Assembly: GCF_036492425.1 (NCBI RefSeq)
Contig: NZ_AP025299.1
Location: 62,001 to 126,000 of the forward strand
Source: Persicobacter psychrovividus
Lineage (GTDB): Bacteria; Bacteroidota; Bacteroidia; Cytophagales; Cyclobacteriaceae
Reading direction: 5' to 3'
Length of the DNA stretch: 64,000 nt
In this document: positions 43,603-53,177 of the stretch, in pieces
How the letters are laid out: each line of letters starts with the position of its first letter
How positions within the stretch are numbered: the stretch's first letter is position 1
Position numbers and translations under genes: made by a program
Notes under the pieces: model-generated
Told to the model about the DNA's origin: nothing
Database searches by the model: none
What the model saw: the letters and a program-made list of their open reading frames with translations, nothing else

Positions 43603-45969
43603 TTAAAGCACAGGATTCGTTTTACCGACTACCTTTGTTTCAGACACATTGAAATCTACCTGCTCAGAACCGATACCCAAGCTGAATTTTCCTTCTTCAA
43701 CCACAGGTACATTGTCTGCATTGATGAAAGCCAAATCTTTTACCGGTACTTTGAAAGTAAGCACTTTGCTTTCGCCTGCATTCAAGCTGATTTTATCAAA
43801 AGCTCTCAAACGGCTAACGTCTGGTGTAATTGTAGCAAAATGATCTTTGGTGAATAACAATACGGCTTCTTTACCTGCTACTTTACCGGTATTGGTTACC
43901 GTTACCGAAGCTTCAACCGTATCGCCTACTTTGAAATCTTTTTGGTTCAATTGCAGGTTGCTGTACTCAAAAGTTGTGTAGCTCAAACCAAAGCCGAATG
44001 GCCACTGGATATCCAGGAACGACTCATAATCATACATCCCTGACATTTTCTCCTGATTTTCTGCCGGTTTGAAATCGTAAGTAATCAAAGTGTTAGGATA
44101 CTTAGGGTAAGTGTAAGGCAATTTACCTGATGGGTTGATTTCACCTTTCAAGATTTTGGCCAAAGCTACCCCACCGAAGTTACCTGGAAGGTAAGTCTGA
44201 ACAACGGCATCCATTTTATCCACAAACTTGCTTACCAAACGAGGACGGCCTTCATTCAATACCAAGATCACTGGCTTGCCTGTTTTGGCCATGGCTTCAG
44301 CCAATTTTTGCTGATTATCCGAGATGTACAAGTCATGCAAATCACCCGGCTTCTCGGTGTAAGTATTTTCTCCCAAACAAAGTACAATCGCATCAACACC
44401 TCTTGCTGCACGAACTGCCGCAGCAATGTTGATGTCTTTTTCTTCCATATAACTTCCTTCGAAATTATAATTTACACCCGCAGCATACTTGACGTTCGAC
44501 TTACCGAATGCATCTTGCATCGCTTCCAAAATCGTCGAATACTTATCAGCAAATTCGTGAACTTTTTCTCCTTGCCAAGAATATGACCAACCACCATTCA
44601 AGGTTCTCATGTTGTTGGCATTCGGTCCTGTTACCAATACTTTTGCGTTGGCTTTCAATGGCAATACCGCTTTTTCGTTTTTCAACAAAGTGATACTCTC
44701 CGCCGCTGCATTCAACGCTTTGTCTTCAAATTTCTTTGATCCGAAATCAGGATAATCTGCCAATTTGGTTACTGGCTTTTCAAACAAGTTCAAAGCAAAC
44801 TTCACACGCAACACACGACGAACCGCATCGTCAATTCTTGACATTGGCACTTCGCCTTCGTTCACCAATTCGATCAAATAATCGCAGAAAGCGAAGTTGT
44901 AAGGGATCATCGACATATCCACACCCGCATTGATCGACATTTTCACTGCCTCTTTTTGTGTTTTGGCTACTTTATCACGGTTGTGCAAGTTTTCGATATC
45001 TGCCCAGTCGGTAACTACCAAACCTTCAAAACCCATTTCTTTTTTCAAAAGGGTCGTCAGCAAATTGTAGTTCGCATGCACGGGCGTACCGTTGATCACG
45101 CCTGAATTTACCATTACAGTCGCTGCGCCCTGCGCAACGGCTTTTTGGAATGGCACCAAATATCTTTCTCTCAACTCATTCTCAGGAATGTAAGCCGGCG
45201 TACGGTCTTTTCCAGAGAAAGAAGAATAACCCAAATAGTGTTTCAAGCAAGACGCCAAATGGTTCGGATCATCCATCTGATTTTTGTCACCCTGGTACCC
45301 TTCAATCAGGCCAGCACCCATCACACTCACCAAATGAACATCTTCACCGAATGTTTCCCACATACGTGCCCAACGTGCATCACGTCCCAAATCCAATACC
45401 GGAGAGAAGGTCCATGGAATACCACAAGCACGCGTTTCGTAGGCCGTTACCTGACCAGCATCCACTGCTACTTGCTTGTTGAAAGTCGCCCCTACGCCCA
45501 CTTGTTGTGGGAAGAAAGTCGCCCCAGCCGTATAGGTGGCCCCATGAATGGCATCAATACCATAGATCATCGGGATACCTGTTGCTTTGATTGAAGCCGC
45601 TTGCAACTGACTGATAATTTGATTCCATTTTTCAGGCGTACGTGCACGGTTGTTGGCCGTATTCAGCACCGAACCAATTTTATATTTTTCGAAAGCTGTG
45701 GCTACGATTTTCTTATCGAGCACCAATGGTTCATTACTGACAAACTCATTCTCCCCTTCAGTCAATACATCCAAAGTTACCTGCGCCATTTGCCCCACCT
45801 TCTCTTCCAAGGTCATTTTTTGGAGCAACTCGTCAATCTTGGTTTCAGTATTTTGCGCTACTTCAAACCCACCAACGGAAGCCTGCACCACCGTCTGCTC
45901 TTTTTGTGGTGAACATGCCGTAAGCAATGCCGCCACCATTATTCCTAAACTTACAAAAACCCTTTTCAT
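43603..45969 (-). CDS. GH3 beta-glucosidase lipoprotein
   Basis: A 788-residue exo-acting enzyme. ATG 45969 gives a lipoprotein signal (lipobox LLTAC, Cys19); the longer frame to 46011 is unlikely. The GH3 N-terminal barrel (about 45-385) has the nucleophile in LVVTDWADI (Asp321), with substrate-pocket CLKHYLGY and KDRTPAYI; the alpha/beta sandwich follows (about 430-640; LCLGENTYTEKPGDL), then a fibronectin-like C-terminal domain. It probably releases glucose from beta-glucan oligosaccharides brought in by SusCD. It is the fourth gene of the locus after susC, susD and the PKD lipoprotein, with a 222-base gap holding a REP-like palindrome in front. Confidence 0.94.
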   Translation of the reverse strand: MKRVFVSLGIMVAALLTACSPQKEQTVVQASVGGFEVAQNTETKIDELLQKMTLEEKVGQMAQVTLDVLTEGENEFVSNEPLVLDKKIVATAFEKYKIGSVLNTANNRARTPEKWNQIISQLQAASIKATGIPMIYGIDAIHGATYTAGATFFPQQVGVGATFNKQVAVDAGQVTAYETRACGIPWTFSPVLDLGRDARWARMWETFGEDVHLVSVMGAGLIEGYQGDKNQMDDPNHLASCLKHYLGYSSFSGKDRTPAYIPENELRERYLVPFQKAVAQGAATVMVNSGVINGTPVHANYNLLTTLLKKEMGFEGLVVTDWADIENLHNRDKVAKTQKEAVKMSINAGVDMSMIPYNFAFCDYLIELVNEGEVPMSRIDDAVRRVLRVKFALNLFEKPVTKLADYPDFGSKKFEDKALNAAAESITLLKNEKAVLPLKANAKVLVTGPNANNMRTLNGGWSYSWQGEKVHEFADKYSTILEAMQDAFGKSNVKYAAGVNYNFEGSYMEEKDINIAAAVRAARGVDAIVLCLGENTYTEKPGDLHDLYISDNQQKLAEAMAKTGKPVILVLNEGRPRLVSKFVDKMDAVVQTYLPGNFGGVALAKILKGEINPSGKLPYTYPKYPNTLITYDFKPAENQEKMSGMYDYESFLDIQWPFGFGLSYTTFEYSNLQLNQKDFKVGDTVEASVTVTNTGKVAGKEAVLLFTKDHFATITPDVSRLRAFDKISLNAGESKVLTFKVPVKDLAFINADNVPVVEEGKFSLGIGSEQVDFNVSETKVVGKTNPVL

Positions 45970-46046
45970 CAATAAAAAATTTAAAGAAAAGGGACTGTTG
46001 CACAAGCACAAATTAATGTTATTCTCTGAAATTCTATTTGGTTCAC

Positions 46047-46073
46047 TGTACGGGCCGACCTATGTGTCTGCCC
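46047..46073 (+). repeat. REP-like palindrome, distant copy
   Basis: GTACGGGCCGACC and TGTGTCTGCCC correspond to the family clustered around brxB (GTAGGGTCAG...TGCCTGACC), showing that the element is dispersed in this genome. Confidence 0.45.
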
Positions 46074-46191
46074 AAATTATCACAAGTTTGGGATAGTTTG
46101 GATACACACACAGGTGCATCCCTACAGCTTACTTAATAATCCTTTGTGTTAGCTTCACAGCATTGAGTTGTGCGACAGTCCCCTTATTTAA

Positions 46192-47619
46192 TTACAACAA
46201 TTTAAAATCATCCAGGAAGAAAATCCCTGAGTTCTTATGCCCTTCACTACCAAATTGCAATACCACTTTATCAAAATTAGTGGCCTCTTTCACACTGCTA
46301 AAATCGAAAGTCAGTTCTACCCACTTCCCAAGGTCTTCATCAGCAACTGTTTGCACGATCTCTACCTGTGTTTCCCAAGGAGAAGGGTGTTTAGAGTCCT
46401 GAAGTTTCAGAGCAACGACTTTCTGCAATTTACCACCGATCGTTCCGCCATTTTCTGATTCATAATCATTGTAGTCTGGCAATAAAACTTTCAGCTTAAA
46501 TGTATTTCTTGTAGAAAGATCCATACGGTAGGCTAACTCAAACTGAACATTCGCCCATTCGTTATCTCCAGTTCTTGTATATTTTGCCACCTTCGGAGAA
46601 GTGTTAATTCCTGCAGGACGTGGGTTATCATAAGTTGCAAATTCTTCTGTTTCCAAGATCCAGGCAATGTTACTGTTGCCGTCGAAATCGTCGAAGATAT
46701 CATTTGCTTCCAAAGGTTTTTCAACCTCAGGAACTTCTGGATGCTCAAAGCCTTCACGAATGAAATTCATGTACCAGGCATTTCCATCCTGACCAATCGT
46801 ACGCAATTGCAATTCATCTTCTGTCAGAAGCATTACTTCAAACTCCTGATTTCCTCCAACATGCCATGAAGGAAAGGCGCCATTGGTAAAGGTCAAAAAT
46901 TTCTTTCCGTCACGGTCAGAGATTGCCCATCCCCAGCCTTCAGTGTTCAGATCAATATCAAAAGTGATGTCATCATCCTCTTGAACAATAGTACCGCCCA
47001 TCGACAGAAATTCATCTTTCATATAATCCTTCACATAGGTATCGCCATTGTTTTCCAAGTCAAAAGCAAAACCAAAAATAGAGAAGTTCAAAACATCATC
47101 ATAAGCACCCAACCCAGCTTTTTGATCAGGAGATGCTGCCCACCACTCTGGCGTGGTACCATCTGGAGGTCCGATGCCCATATGTGCTGGCATGGTGTGA
47201 TCCCACTTCCAGTTTTTACCATTCAATGCGCTACCACCACCTGTCAGGAAGTTGTAATCTTCACGATCCAATAGCGAGGGATCATCTTTCGGCACATTAT
47301 ACACGATGGTTTTCTGTGCTTCTCCTCCTGCACTGATCACCTTGAGGGTGATGTCATAATCCCCTTTTGAGGGGTACATTCCCTGCGCTGTTTCGCCAGC
47401 GGCAGAAGTTCCATTCCCCAAATCCCAGATGGCTTTGAAGCCCGTTGCTGAGGTGTTGGTGAATACAGGCTGGTTGGGATCGCTGTCATCAATAGCGAAA
47501 GATATTTGATCCTCCGTAATTTGATCACCAAGCGAAGGTCTGCTTTCCTCATAAGGAGAACAGGCGTTCCACGCCATCACACAGAGGAAGAATAGGCTTA
47601 TTTTATTTATAAATTTCAT
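46192..47619 (-). CDS. PKD-domain surface glycan-binding lipoprotein
   Basis: A 475-residue lipoprotein (lipobox WNAC, Cys20) directly after susD, the place of SusE/SusF-type surface glycan-binding proteins. A PKD domain (about 45-110; FKAIWDLGNGTSAAG) is followed by a beta-rich domain resembling those in laminarin-locus lipoproteins (about 115-285) and a C-terminal carbohydrate-binding beta-sandwich (about 305-475; ends GIFFLDDFKLL). No catalytic residues are recognised. It probably holds beta-glucan at the cell surface for the SusCD complex. The gap from susD is 28 bases, consistent with one operon. Confidence 0.82.
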   Translation of the reverse strand: MKFINKISLFFLCVMAWNACSPYEESRPSLGDQITEDQISFAIDDSDPNQPVFTNTSATGFKAIWDLGNGTSAAGETAQGMYPSKGDYDITLKVISAGGEAQKTIVYNVPKDDPSLLDREDYNFLTGGGSALNGKNWKWDHTMPAHMGIGPPDGTTPEWWAASPDQKAGLGAYDDVLNFSIFGFAFDLENNGDTYVKDYMKDEFLSMGGTIVQEDDDITFDIDLNTEGWGWAISDRDGKKFLTFTNGAFPSWHVGGNQEFEVMLLTEDELQLRTIGQDGNAWYMNFIREGFEHPEVPEVEKPLEANDIFDDFDGNSNIAWILETEEFATYDNPRPAGINTSPKVAKYTRTGDNEWANVQFELAYRMDLSTRNTFKLKVLLPDYNDYESENGGTIGGKLQKVVALKLQDSKHPSPWETQVEIVQTVADEDLGKWVELTFDFSSVKEATNFDKVVLQFGSEGHKNSGIFFLDDFKLL

Positions 47620-47647
47620 GTTGGTTCATTTAAAAAATGGCACTTGA

Positions 47648-49279
47648 TTAATAACCGTCGTTTTGCTTGAGGTTGCTGTTCAGGTCGATCTCATTTTGAG
47701 GGATCGGCCAGAAACCACGCTTTGTCAAGTCAAAAGTTACTGCATAATCAGCATCTGCGCTGTTTCTTCCCGTAGCAGGGAAATCTTCCATTGTTGGTGC
47801 TTGCAGGCCTTCCGCTTTTTTCTCGATTTGTGTTTTGGCGACCTCAAGTCCCTGACGCAACAAATCAAAGTAACGGTGGCCTTCCATTGCAAGTTCCTTG
47901 CGGCGCTCCGACATGATGTCATCCATTGTTACCGCCGTAAGATCCGACAAACCCGCTCGCTCACGTACAATATTCACATATTCTGCCGCTTTGCTTCCAC
48001 CATTTTTCAGGTGTAGTTCCGCCGCCATCAGGTAAACATCTGCCAAACGGATATAGTGGATGTTTTGCCCCCAGTTATTTGGGAAGTTAGCGGCAGGCTT
48101 ATTTGCGGCATGCGTTGTATATTTGAAAGCGAAATAACCGGTGTTGGTGAAAGAAGGCTGAAGGCTCAGGCTGTTAGGGTCTGCGCCAGCGTCAAGCTCC
48201 ATCTGAATCAAATCTTCGGCACTGATGAAAGTGCTTTTGGCACGTAAATCTTCGTCCGTAAATTGATTGACCAAATTCGCCGTTACGGTACCAAATCCCC
48301 AGCCATCGGCCAAGAGGCTATTGTTCCAGCCACGAGGGCCACTCATCGCACATTGGTAGTTCCCCATATCGGTATCATTCCATGAGCCTGAGTTGTTGTC
48401 CACGAAAGGAATATCGAACAAGGCTTCTTTACAGAAATTTCCTTCCGCAGTGAACAAAGTCGCGAAATCGTCCATCAGGGCAGCACCAGAATTGGCAATT
48501 ACATCGTCAGCCATCGCCATGGCATCAGCGGCGGTGAAAGTACCACCATCTGCCGTAGGCAATGCCGATTCGTTATAGTAGCCTGTGTAAAACAGGAACA
48601 TTTTCACTAATTCTGCTTTGGCGGCCCATTTGCTCAAACGTCCCGACTGATCCGCGCTTACTGCATCGCCCATCAGGGCCATACCGTCAAGCATATCTGT
48701 GGTGGCCTGTGCATAAACCAATTTAGGATCTTCCTGCGTTGAGTTTGTCCAGTCATCAGAATACAAAGGCGAAGTAATCAACGGAACATTTTCAAAGAAA
48801 CGCAACAGTTCAAAGTAGTAGTGCCCTCTTAAAAAGAGTGTTTCCCCTTTAAAATTATTCTTGTCTGTTTCTTCCGTAGTTTTAAAAGTGATGCCATCGT
48901 ATTTGGCAAGCATCATGTTGGCACGGGAAATCCCACGGTAACATTTCTTCCAGATACCACGGACAGCATCTTCCTGAGGGCGGGCATTGAAGCGCGCCAT
49001 ACGCTGCCAGTTGATCATATCCGAAGCAGATCCTCCGCCTACATAGGCGTCATCACTCTGGATGTCACTTGAAAGGGCAATAGGATTATAAGTGATGGTA
49101 AAATCTGAACGCAATGGTTCATAAATACCGATCAGTGCTGTGTATGCGTGATCCCTGTTTTGGTAAAAATTGTCCTCCGTTACCGAATCCGTAGGATCCA
49201 ATGATAAGAACGAAGAGCATGAACTCATGCCCATGGCCATCATCAGTAGGCCACAAACGATATATCTTAAATTGATCAT
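47648..49279 (-). CDS. susD: SusD/RagB-family nutrient-binding outer-membrane lipoprotein
   Basis: A 543-residue SusD homologue, the lid of the SusCD transporter. The lipobox is MSSC (Cys21), followed by the family start SFLSLDPTDSVTEDNFYQN. The helical TPR-like frame and the C-terminal motif with ERRKELAMEGHRYFDLLRQG (about residue 455) and a closing GFWPIPQNEIDLN are diagnostic. It starts 24 bases after susC, and the neighbours suggest a beta-1,3-glucan ligand. The name describes the family role, not starch specificity. Confidence 0.96.
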   Translation of the reverse strand: MINLRYIVCGLLMMAMGMSSCSSFLSLDPTDSVTEDNFYQNRDHAYTALIGIYEPLRSDFTITYNPIALSSDIQSDDAYVGGGSASDMINWQRMARFNARPQEDAVRGIWKKCYRGISRANMMLAKYDGITFKTTEETDKNNFKGETLFLRGHYYFELLRFFENVPLITSPLYSDDWTNSTQEDPKLVYAQATTDMLDGMALMGDAVSADQSGRLSKWAAKAELVKMFLFYTGYYNESALPTADGGTFTAADAMAMADDVIANSGAALMDDFATLFTAEGNFCKEALFDIPFVDNNSGSWNDTDMGNYQCAMSGPRGWNNSLLADGWGFGTVTANLVNQFTDEDLRAKSTFISAEDLIQMELDAGADPNSLSLQPSFTNTGYFAFKYTTHAANKPAANFPNNWGQNIHYIRLADVYLMAAELHLKNGGSKAAEYVNIVRERAGLSDLTAVTMDDIMSERRKELAMEGHRYFDLLRQGLEVAKTQIEKKAEGLQAPTMEDFPATGRNSADADYAVTFDLTKRGFWPIPQNEIDLNSNLKQNDGY

Positions 49280-49303
49280 CTTTCTGAGTTTTAAAAAATT
49301 GAA

Positions 49304-52300
49304 TTAAAAGGATACATTCAATCCCATCAAGAATGTTTTTGCCTGAGGGTAAACACCACGGTCGATACCGAAGTCACCCCACCAAGTACCACCAATCTCT
49401 GGATCAAATCCTGAGTATTCAGTAATGGTGAACAGGTTTTGTGCTGATACATACACACGCACACGGTCAGCACCTACTTTAGCGGCCACCGCTTCAGGTA
49501 AGGTATAACCAAGCTGAATGTTCTTCAGGCGAAGGTAAGCGCCATTTTCAATATGAACCATATCGTTCAGGCGGCTGTAGTTCCCGTTGGCATCGGTGTA
49601 AGTAGAGCGAGGGTAATTGTTTGAGCTTCCTTCGCCCGTCCAGCGGTTCAGCGTTCTTGTGCTGTAATTTTGTCCGTCCAAATCCAGGCGGCGGTTTACA
49701 TTGGCAATTTCGTTACCTGCAACCCCTTGCCAGAACATCATGAAATCGAAGTGCTTATAGGTGGCATTGAAAGTCATACCATAAGTGATGGTTGGAATTG
49801 GGTTACCGATATTGGTACGGTCGTCGGCATCAATTGAGCCGTCATTATTCACATCCACAAAGCGGATATCACCTGGCTGTGCATCTGGCTGCAACTGCTG
49901 GCCTTCGGCATTCACATAGCTGGCAATTTCCTCTGCATTCTGGAAAATTCCATTGGTTTTATATCCGAAGAAATAAGGCAAAGTATGTCCAATTTCCATA
50001 CGGGTACCACCGTCGTAGGCAAAAGGTGTATATCCTGGAACATAACCGTTTTGGTTGTCAAGGGCAGTTACCTTATTTTGGTTGAAAGCCACATTACCAC
50101 CGATATCGAAGTTGAACTCACCTTCATTTTTGCGATACTGAGCACTCAATTCCAATCCCTGATTTTGTACTGTTCCCAGGTTGGCAATTGGGTAATCCTG
50201 CCCGGTGTAGTCTGGTTGAGGACGGTCCGCCAAAAGGTCTTTGGTGATTTTGCTGTAATATTCAACTGTCATGGTGAATTTGTCATCCAATAGTCCCATG
50301 TCGAAACCAATGTTTGACTGCTCCGAAGACTCCCATCTCAAATCTGCATTCGATGGGCGGTTGATGGCAATACCATTTACTGGTGATCCTGCAATAGGAT
50401 AAGGAATGGTGCGGCCTGCCGTTGATAAATATCCGAAGTTACCGATATTCTCATTACCTACGCGTCCCCATGAACCTCTAACTTTCAGGTGGTTGATCGC
50501 TTTTACGTTGAAGAATTCCTCGTTGTGAACGTTCCAACCTGCAGAAACAGAAGGGAAGAAACCAAACTGATTGTTCTGACCGAATCTTGAAGAACCATCA
50601 TAACGAACTGTTGCGGTTACCATATAGCGCTCATCGTAATCATAATTGGCACGACCGAAGAAAGACAACAGACGGTTTTCGTAATACCATCCACCAGATT
50701 TCTGTGTTTCATCGTCGGCACCATTGCCCAACCAGCCTGTGTCCCAGCCTGCAGGGTTGATATTGGAACGTGTACCTGTAATGGCCTGCCCCTTGTTAAT
50801 CATGGCGGTGGTTCCCAAGATACCACCAAATGAGTGCTTATCAACGGTAGTATTGTAAGTCAAGACATTCTCCCACTGCCAGTATTCATTCGACTGGGCT
50901 TCCTGCCATGCACTGTTCAGTCCTGTGTAGTTCACCTCATTATAATAGGCTTCAGGAGTGAAACTTCTATTTTGTGAATTCCACCAGTTAAAACCGATGT
51001 CCGTTTTGAATGACAACCCTTTCATCATGTCCACTTTTGCGAAGATATTACCCTGAATGGTGCGGTCTTCATATAACTGATTGGTGTTCTCGATTCTTGC
51101 CAATGGGTTGGCGATTTCACGAAGTCCCTGCTCAGAAATACCATAATACTGCCCGTTGCTGTTTTGAACAGGGAAGTGTGGCAATGCATCGTAAGTTTTC
51201 GATACTTCAGGGTCGGTAATCAATGCTGGCGTAAGGGGATCGTGCATTAAGGCAGCGCCCAAAATAGAACCAAATTCTGATTGCTCTTGAATCCCTGCTG
51301 ACTGCGACATGATAATTCCTAAATTCTGACCAACCGTTACACGCTTGTTTACTTTATGCTCAGAATTCAAACGCAAATTCAAACGGCTATAATTGGACTT
51401 GTCTCCAGCAACAATACCCGTTTGGCCGAAATAACCGATACTGGAAGAGAAAGTAGATTTTTCACTACCCCCACTCAAAGAAATCGAGTGACTTTGGATC
51501 GGTGCATTGTTCGAGAAAATCTGATCTTGCCAATCGGTGTTTGCCGAAGGGTTGGCAATTTGCTCAGGCGAAAATTTAGGAGCACCACCATCATTGTATA
51601 ATGCTTCGTTGTGCATGGTCATGTATTCTCTCGAATTCAGTACGCCCACTTTTTTCCAGGCATTCTGAACACCGAAGTAACCATCGTAGTCCACTTTCAT
51701 GGTACCTGCTTTTCCAGATTTGGTCTGTACCAAAACAACCCCGTTCGCACCACGAGAACCGTAGATTGCTGCCGAAGCGGCATCTTTAAGGACTTCCATG
51801 GAAACGATGTCGTTAGGGTTAACATTGTTCAGGTTGGCAACCACCAATCCGTCTACAATGTACAAGGGAGAAGAGTCCCCGTTTGTCCCGACCCCACGAA
51901 CGCGGATCGAAACACCCGAACCTGGCGCACCAGAGTTGGTGGCTACGAACACACCCGCCGAACGCCCCTGTAAGGCTTGCTCTACTTTGGCGATCGGTGT
52001 AGCGGTAATCTCTTCAGGAGAAACAGAAGCAATCGCCCCGGTTACGACTGATTTTTTCTGAACACCGTAACCGATAACCACCAGTTCTTCCAGTGTTTCG
52101 ACATCCTCTTCAAGAGAAATATCGAATTTTGTTTGATTCCCAACTGCAATCGTTTGCGGCTTATAGCCCACATAAGAAATCACAATAGAAGGGTTTTCAC
52201 CTTCGAGGGTGAAAGAAAATGCGCCGTCGAAATCTGTGATCGCACCGTTAGTGGTACCTTTTTCAACAACGTTTGCGCCAAGAATTGGTGCGTTGTCGCT

Positions 52301-52408
52301 GGCGCCCTTCACCATCCCTCGGATCGTTACCTGTGCCATAGCTTGCATTGCTGTAAATGTCAGCAAGCAAAGGATTAATAGGGGTCTTAAGTTATGCCTA
52401 ACCTTCAT
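49304..52408 (-). CDS. susC: SusC/RagA-family TonB-linked outer-membrane transporter
   Basis: A 1034-residue importer for oligosaccharides. I chose ATG 52408 (MKVRHNLRPLLILCLL...), which gives a normal signal peptide ending MAQ; the ATG at 52429 would add seven residues. A carboxypeptidase-D regulatory-like domain (about 28-105), the SusC motif region TLEELVVIGYGVQKKS, a plug (about 115-235; GSRGANGVVLVQTKSG) and a 22-strand barrel to the C-terminal FLMGLNVSF are all present. It is the first gene of the beta-glucan locus, with a candidate promoter at 52485 and three 21-base-spaced direct repeats further upstream. No anti-sigma interaction domain is visible at the N terminus. Confidence 0.96.
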   Translation of the reverse strand: MKVRHNLRPLLILCLLTFTAMQAMAQVTIRGMVKGASDNAPILGANVVEKGTTNGAITDFDGAFSFTLEGENPSIVISYVGYKPQTIAVGNQTKFDISLEEDVETLEELVVIGYGVQKKSVVTGAIASVSPEEITATPIAKVEQALQGRSAGVFVATNSGAPGSGVSIRVRGVGTNGDSSPLYIVDGLVVANLNNVNPNDIVSMEVLKDAASAAIYGSRGANGVVLVQTKSGKAGTMKVDYDGYFGVQNAWKKVGVLNSREYMTMHNEALYNDGGAPKFSPEQIANPSANTDWQDQIFSNNAPIQSHSISLSGGSEKSTFSSSIGYFGQTGIVAGDKSNYSRLNLRLNSEHKVNKRVTVGQNLGIIMSQSAGIQEQSEFGSILGAALMHDPLTPALITDPEVSKTYDALPHFPVQNSNGQYYGISEQGLREIANPLARIENTNQLYEDRTIQGNIFAKVDMMKGLSFKTDIGFNWWNSQNRSFTPEAYYNEVNYTGLNSAWQEAQSNEYWQWENVLTYNTTVDKHSFGGILGTTAMINKGQAITGTRSNINPAGWDTGWLGNGADDETQKSGGWYYENRLLSFFGRANYDYDERYMVTATVRYDGSSRFGQNNQFGFFPSVSAGWNVHNEEFFNVKAINHLKVRGSWGRVGNENIGNFGYLSTAGRTIPYPIAGSPVNGIAINRPSNADLRWESSEQSNIGFDMGLLDDKFTMTVEYYSKITKDLLADRPQPDYTGQDYPIANLGTVQNQGLELSAQYRKNEGEFNFDIGGNVAFNQNKVTALDNQNGYVPGYTPFAYDGGTRMEIGHTLPYFFGYKTNGIFQNAEEIASYVNAEGQQLQPDAQPGDIRFVDVNNDGSIDADDRTNIGNPIPTITYGMTFNATYKHFDFMMFWQGVAGNEIANVNRRLDLDGQNYSTRTLNRWTGEGSSNNYPRSTYTDANGNYSRLNDMVHIENGAYLRLKNIQLGYTLPEAVAAKVGADRVRVYVSAQNLFTITEYSGFDPEIGGTWWGDFGIDRGVYPQAKTFLMGLNVSF

Positions 52409-52484
52409 AGTATAATTTGGATCATTCATGAAAAAATAAATTGGGGAAAATAAAAAAGTAGCTACTTTGATCTAATGACCGATA

Positions 52485-52515
52485 CAAAAGTACAATAAGT
52501 TTTAAATTCTAAAAA
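52485..52515 (-). promoter_or_regulatory. Putative susC promoter
   Basis: On the minus strand TACTTTTG (52492-52485) matches the Bacteroidota -7 box TAnnTTTG exactly; 19 bases upstream lies TTTT (52515-52512), a weak -33 match. Transcription would start near 52478, giving a leader of about 70 bases. Confidence 0.5.
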
Positions 52516-52660
52516 CTTTGTATTTCCATTAAGAAATTTGATTTTCCATAAAATAACAAATGAGAAATTGCCCTATTTGGCTCTAAAACACGCTTTTTAG
52601 AGAATTTAAATTGAAAAACCAATTTGCTCGAAATCTTAAAAAAACATAAAATAATTATTA

Positions 52661-52711
52661 ATGTAACCCAACCAATCAAAAATGTAACCCAATCAACCAA
52701 AAATGTAACCC
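52661..52711. promoter_or_regulatory. Three direct repeats at 21-base spacing, candidate operator
   Basis: ATGTAACCC begins at 52661, 52682 and 52703. The spacing is exactly 21 bases, two helical turns, so all copies face the same side of the DNA. The spacers are near-copies (AACCAATCAAA, AATCAACCAAA). The array lies about 150-200 bases upstream of the predicted susC -33 box. Confidence 0.55.
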
Positions 52712-52982
52712 ACCGGTTTCAGGCTTCCTGATATCATAATCACTTAAATATATTTTCCTATCGATCGAAAAAATGACCGTTTGAACAGCATGAATTATTC
52801 TTTGATCAGCATGCCGACTCACCTTTGGGGTTCCATGAACGATCGGCATCAACTGTGCTGAGACTGAATTAAACCTGATGGTGGTCTATCGTTGTCCCAA
52901 CTAAAATCAATCATCGGGTGTGCTTTTCCATGGGCTGAAGCGGGCAATGCTGACCGAAACTTCAGGGCTTTAATTTGGGCAC

Positions 52983-53014
52983 ATAAAAAAGCACCAGTGG
53001 ATAGCTGGTGCTTT
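52983..53014 (-). terminator. Terminator of the beta-barrel receptor gene
   Basis: AAAGCACCAG and CTGGTGCTTT form a perfect stem around a 7-base loop; on the minus strand TTTTTTATG follows. It lies about 165 bases past the stop at 53178. Confidence 0.75.
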
Positions 53015-53177
53015 CATTATTGCGTCAAGGCGCATTGGATTTGTGTTTCCTCTTCACTTCCGATCAAATGCAATTGGTGGAGTACGAAGAAACTGTCATC
53101 AGAACATATTGATTACCATCGGCACAAGCAAGCCTCTTGATGGCGCCAAAAGGAAACCGTTGACGATATTTCTTTCA

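Larger units (their letters stand above)
52409..53177. other. Upstream region of susC
   Basis: About 770 bases with no gene. It contains the putative susC promoter (52485-52515), the ATGTAACCC direct repeats (52661-52711) and, on the far side, the terminator of the neighbouring receptor gene (52983-53014). Confidence 0.6.

Noticed and set aside
52661-52711. Possible mini-CRISPR array
   Set aside because: Repeat units are only about 10 bases with similar spacers of 11-12 bases and no cas genes; an operator-like array fits better.
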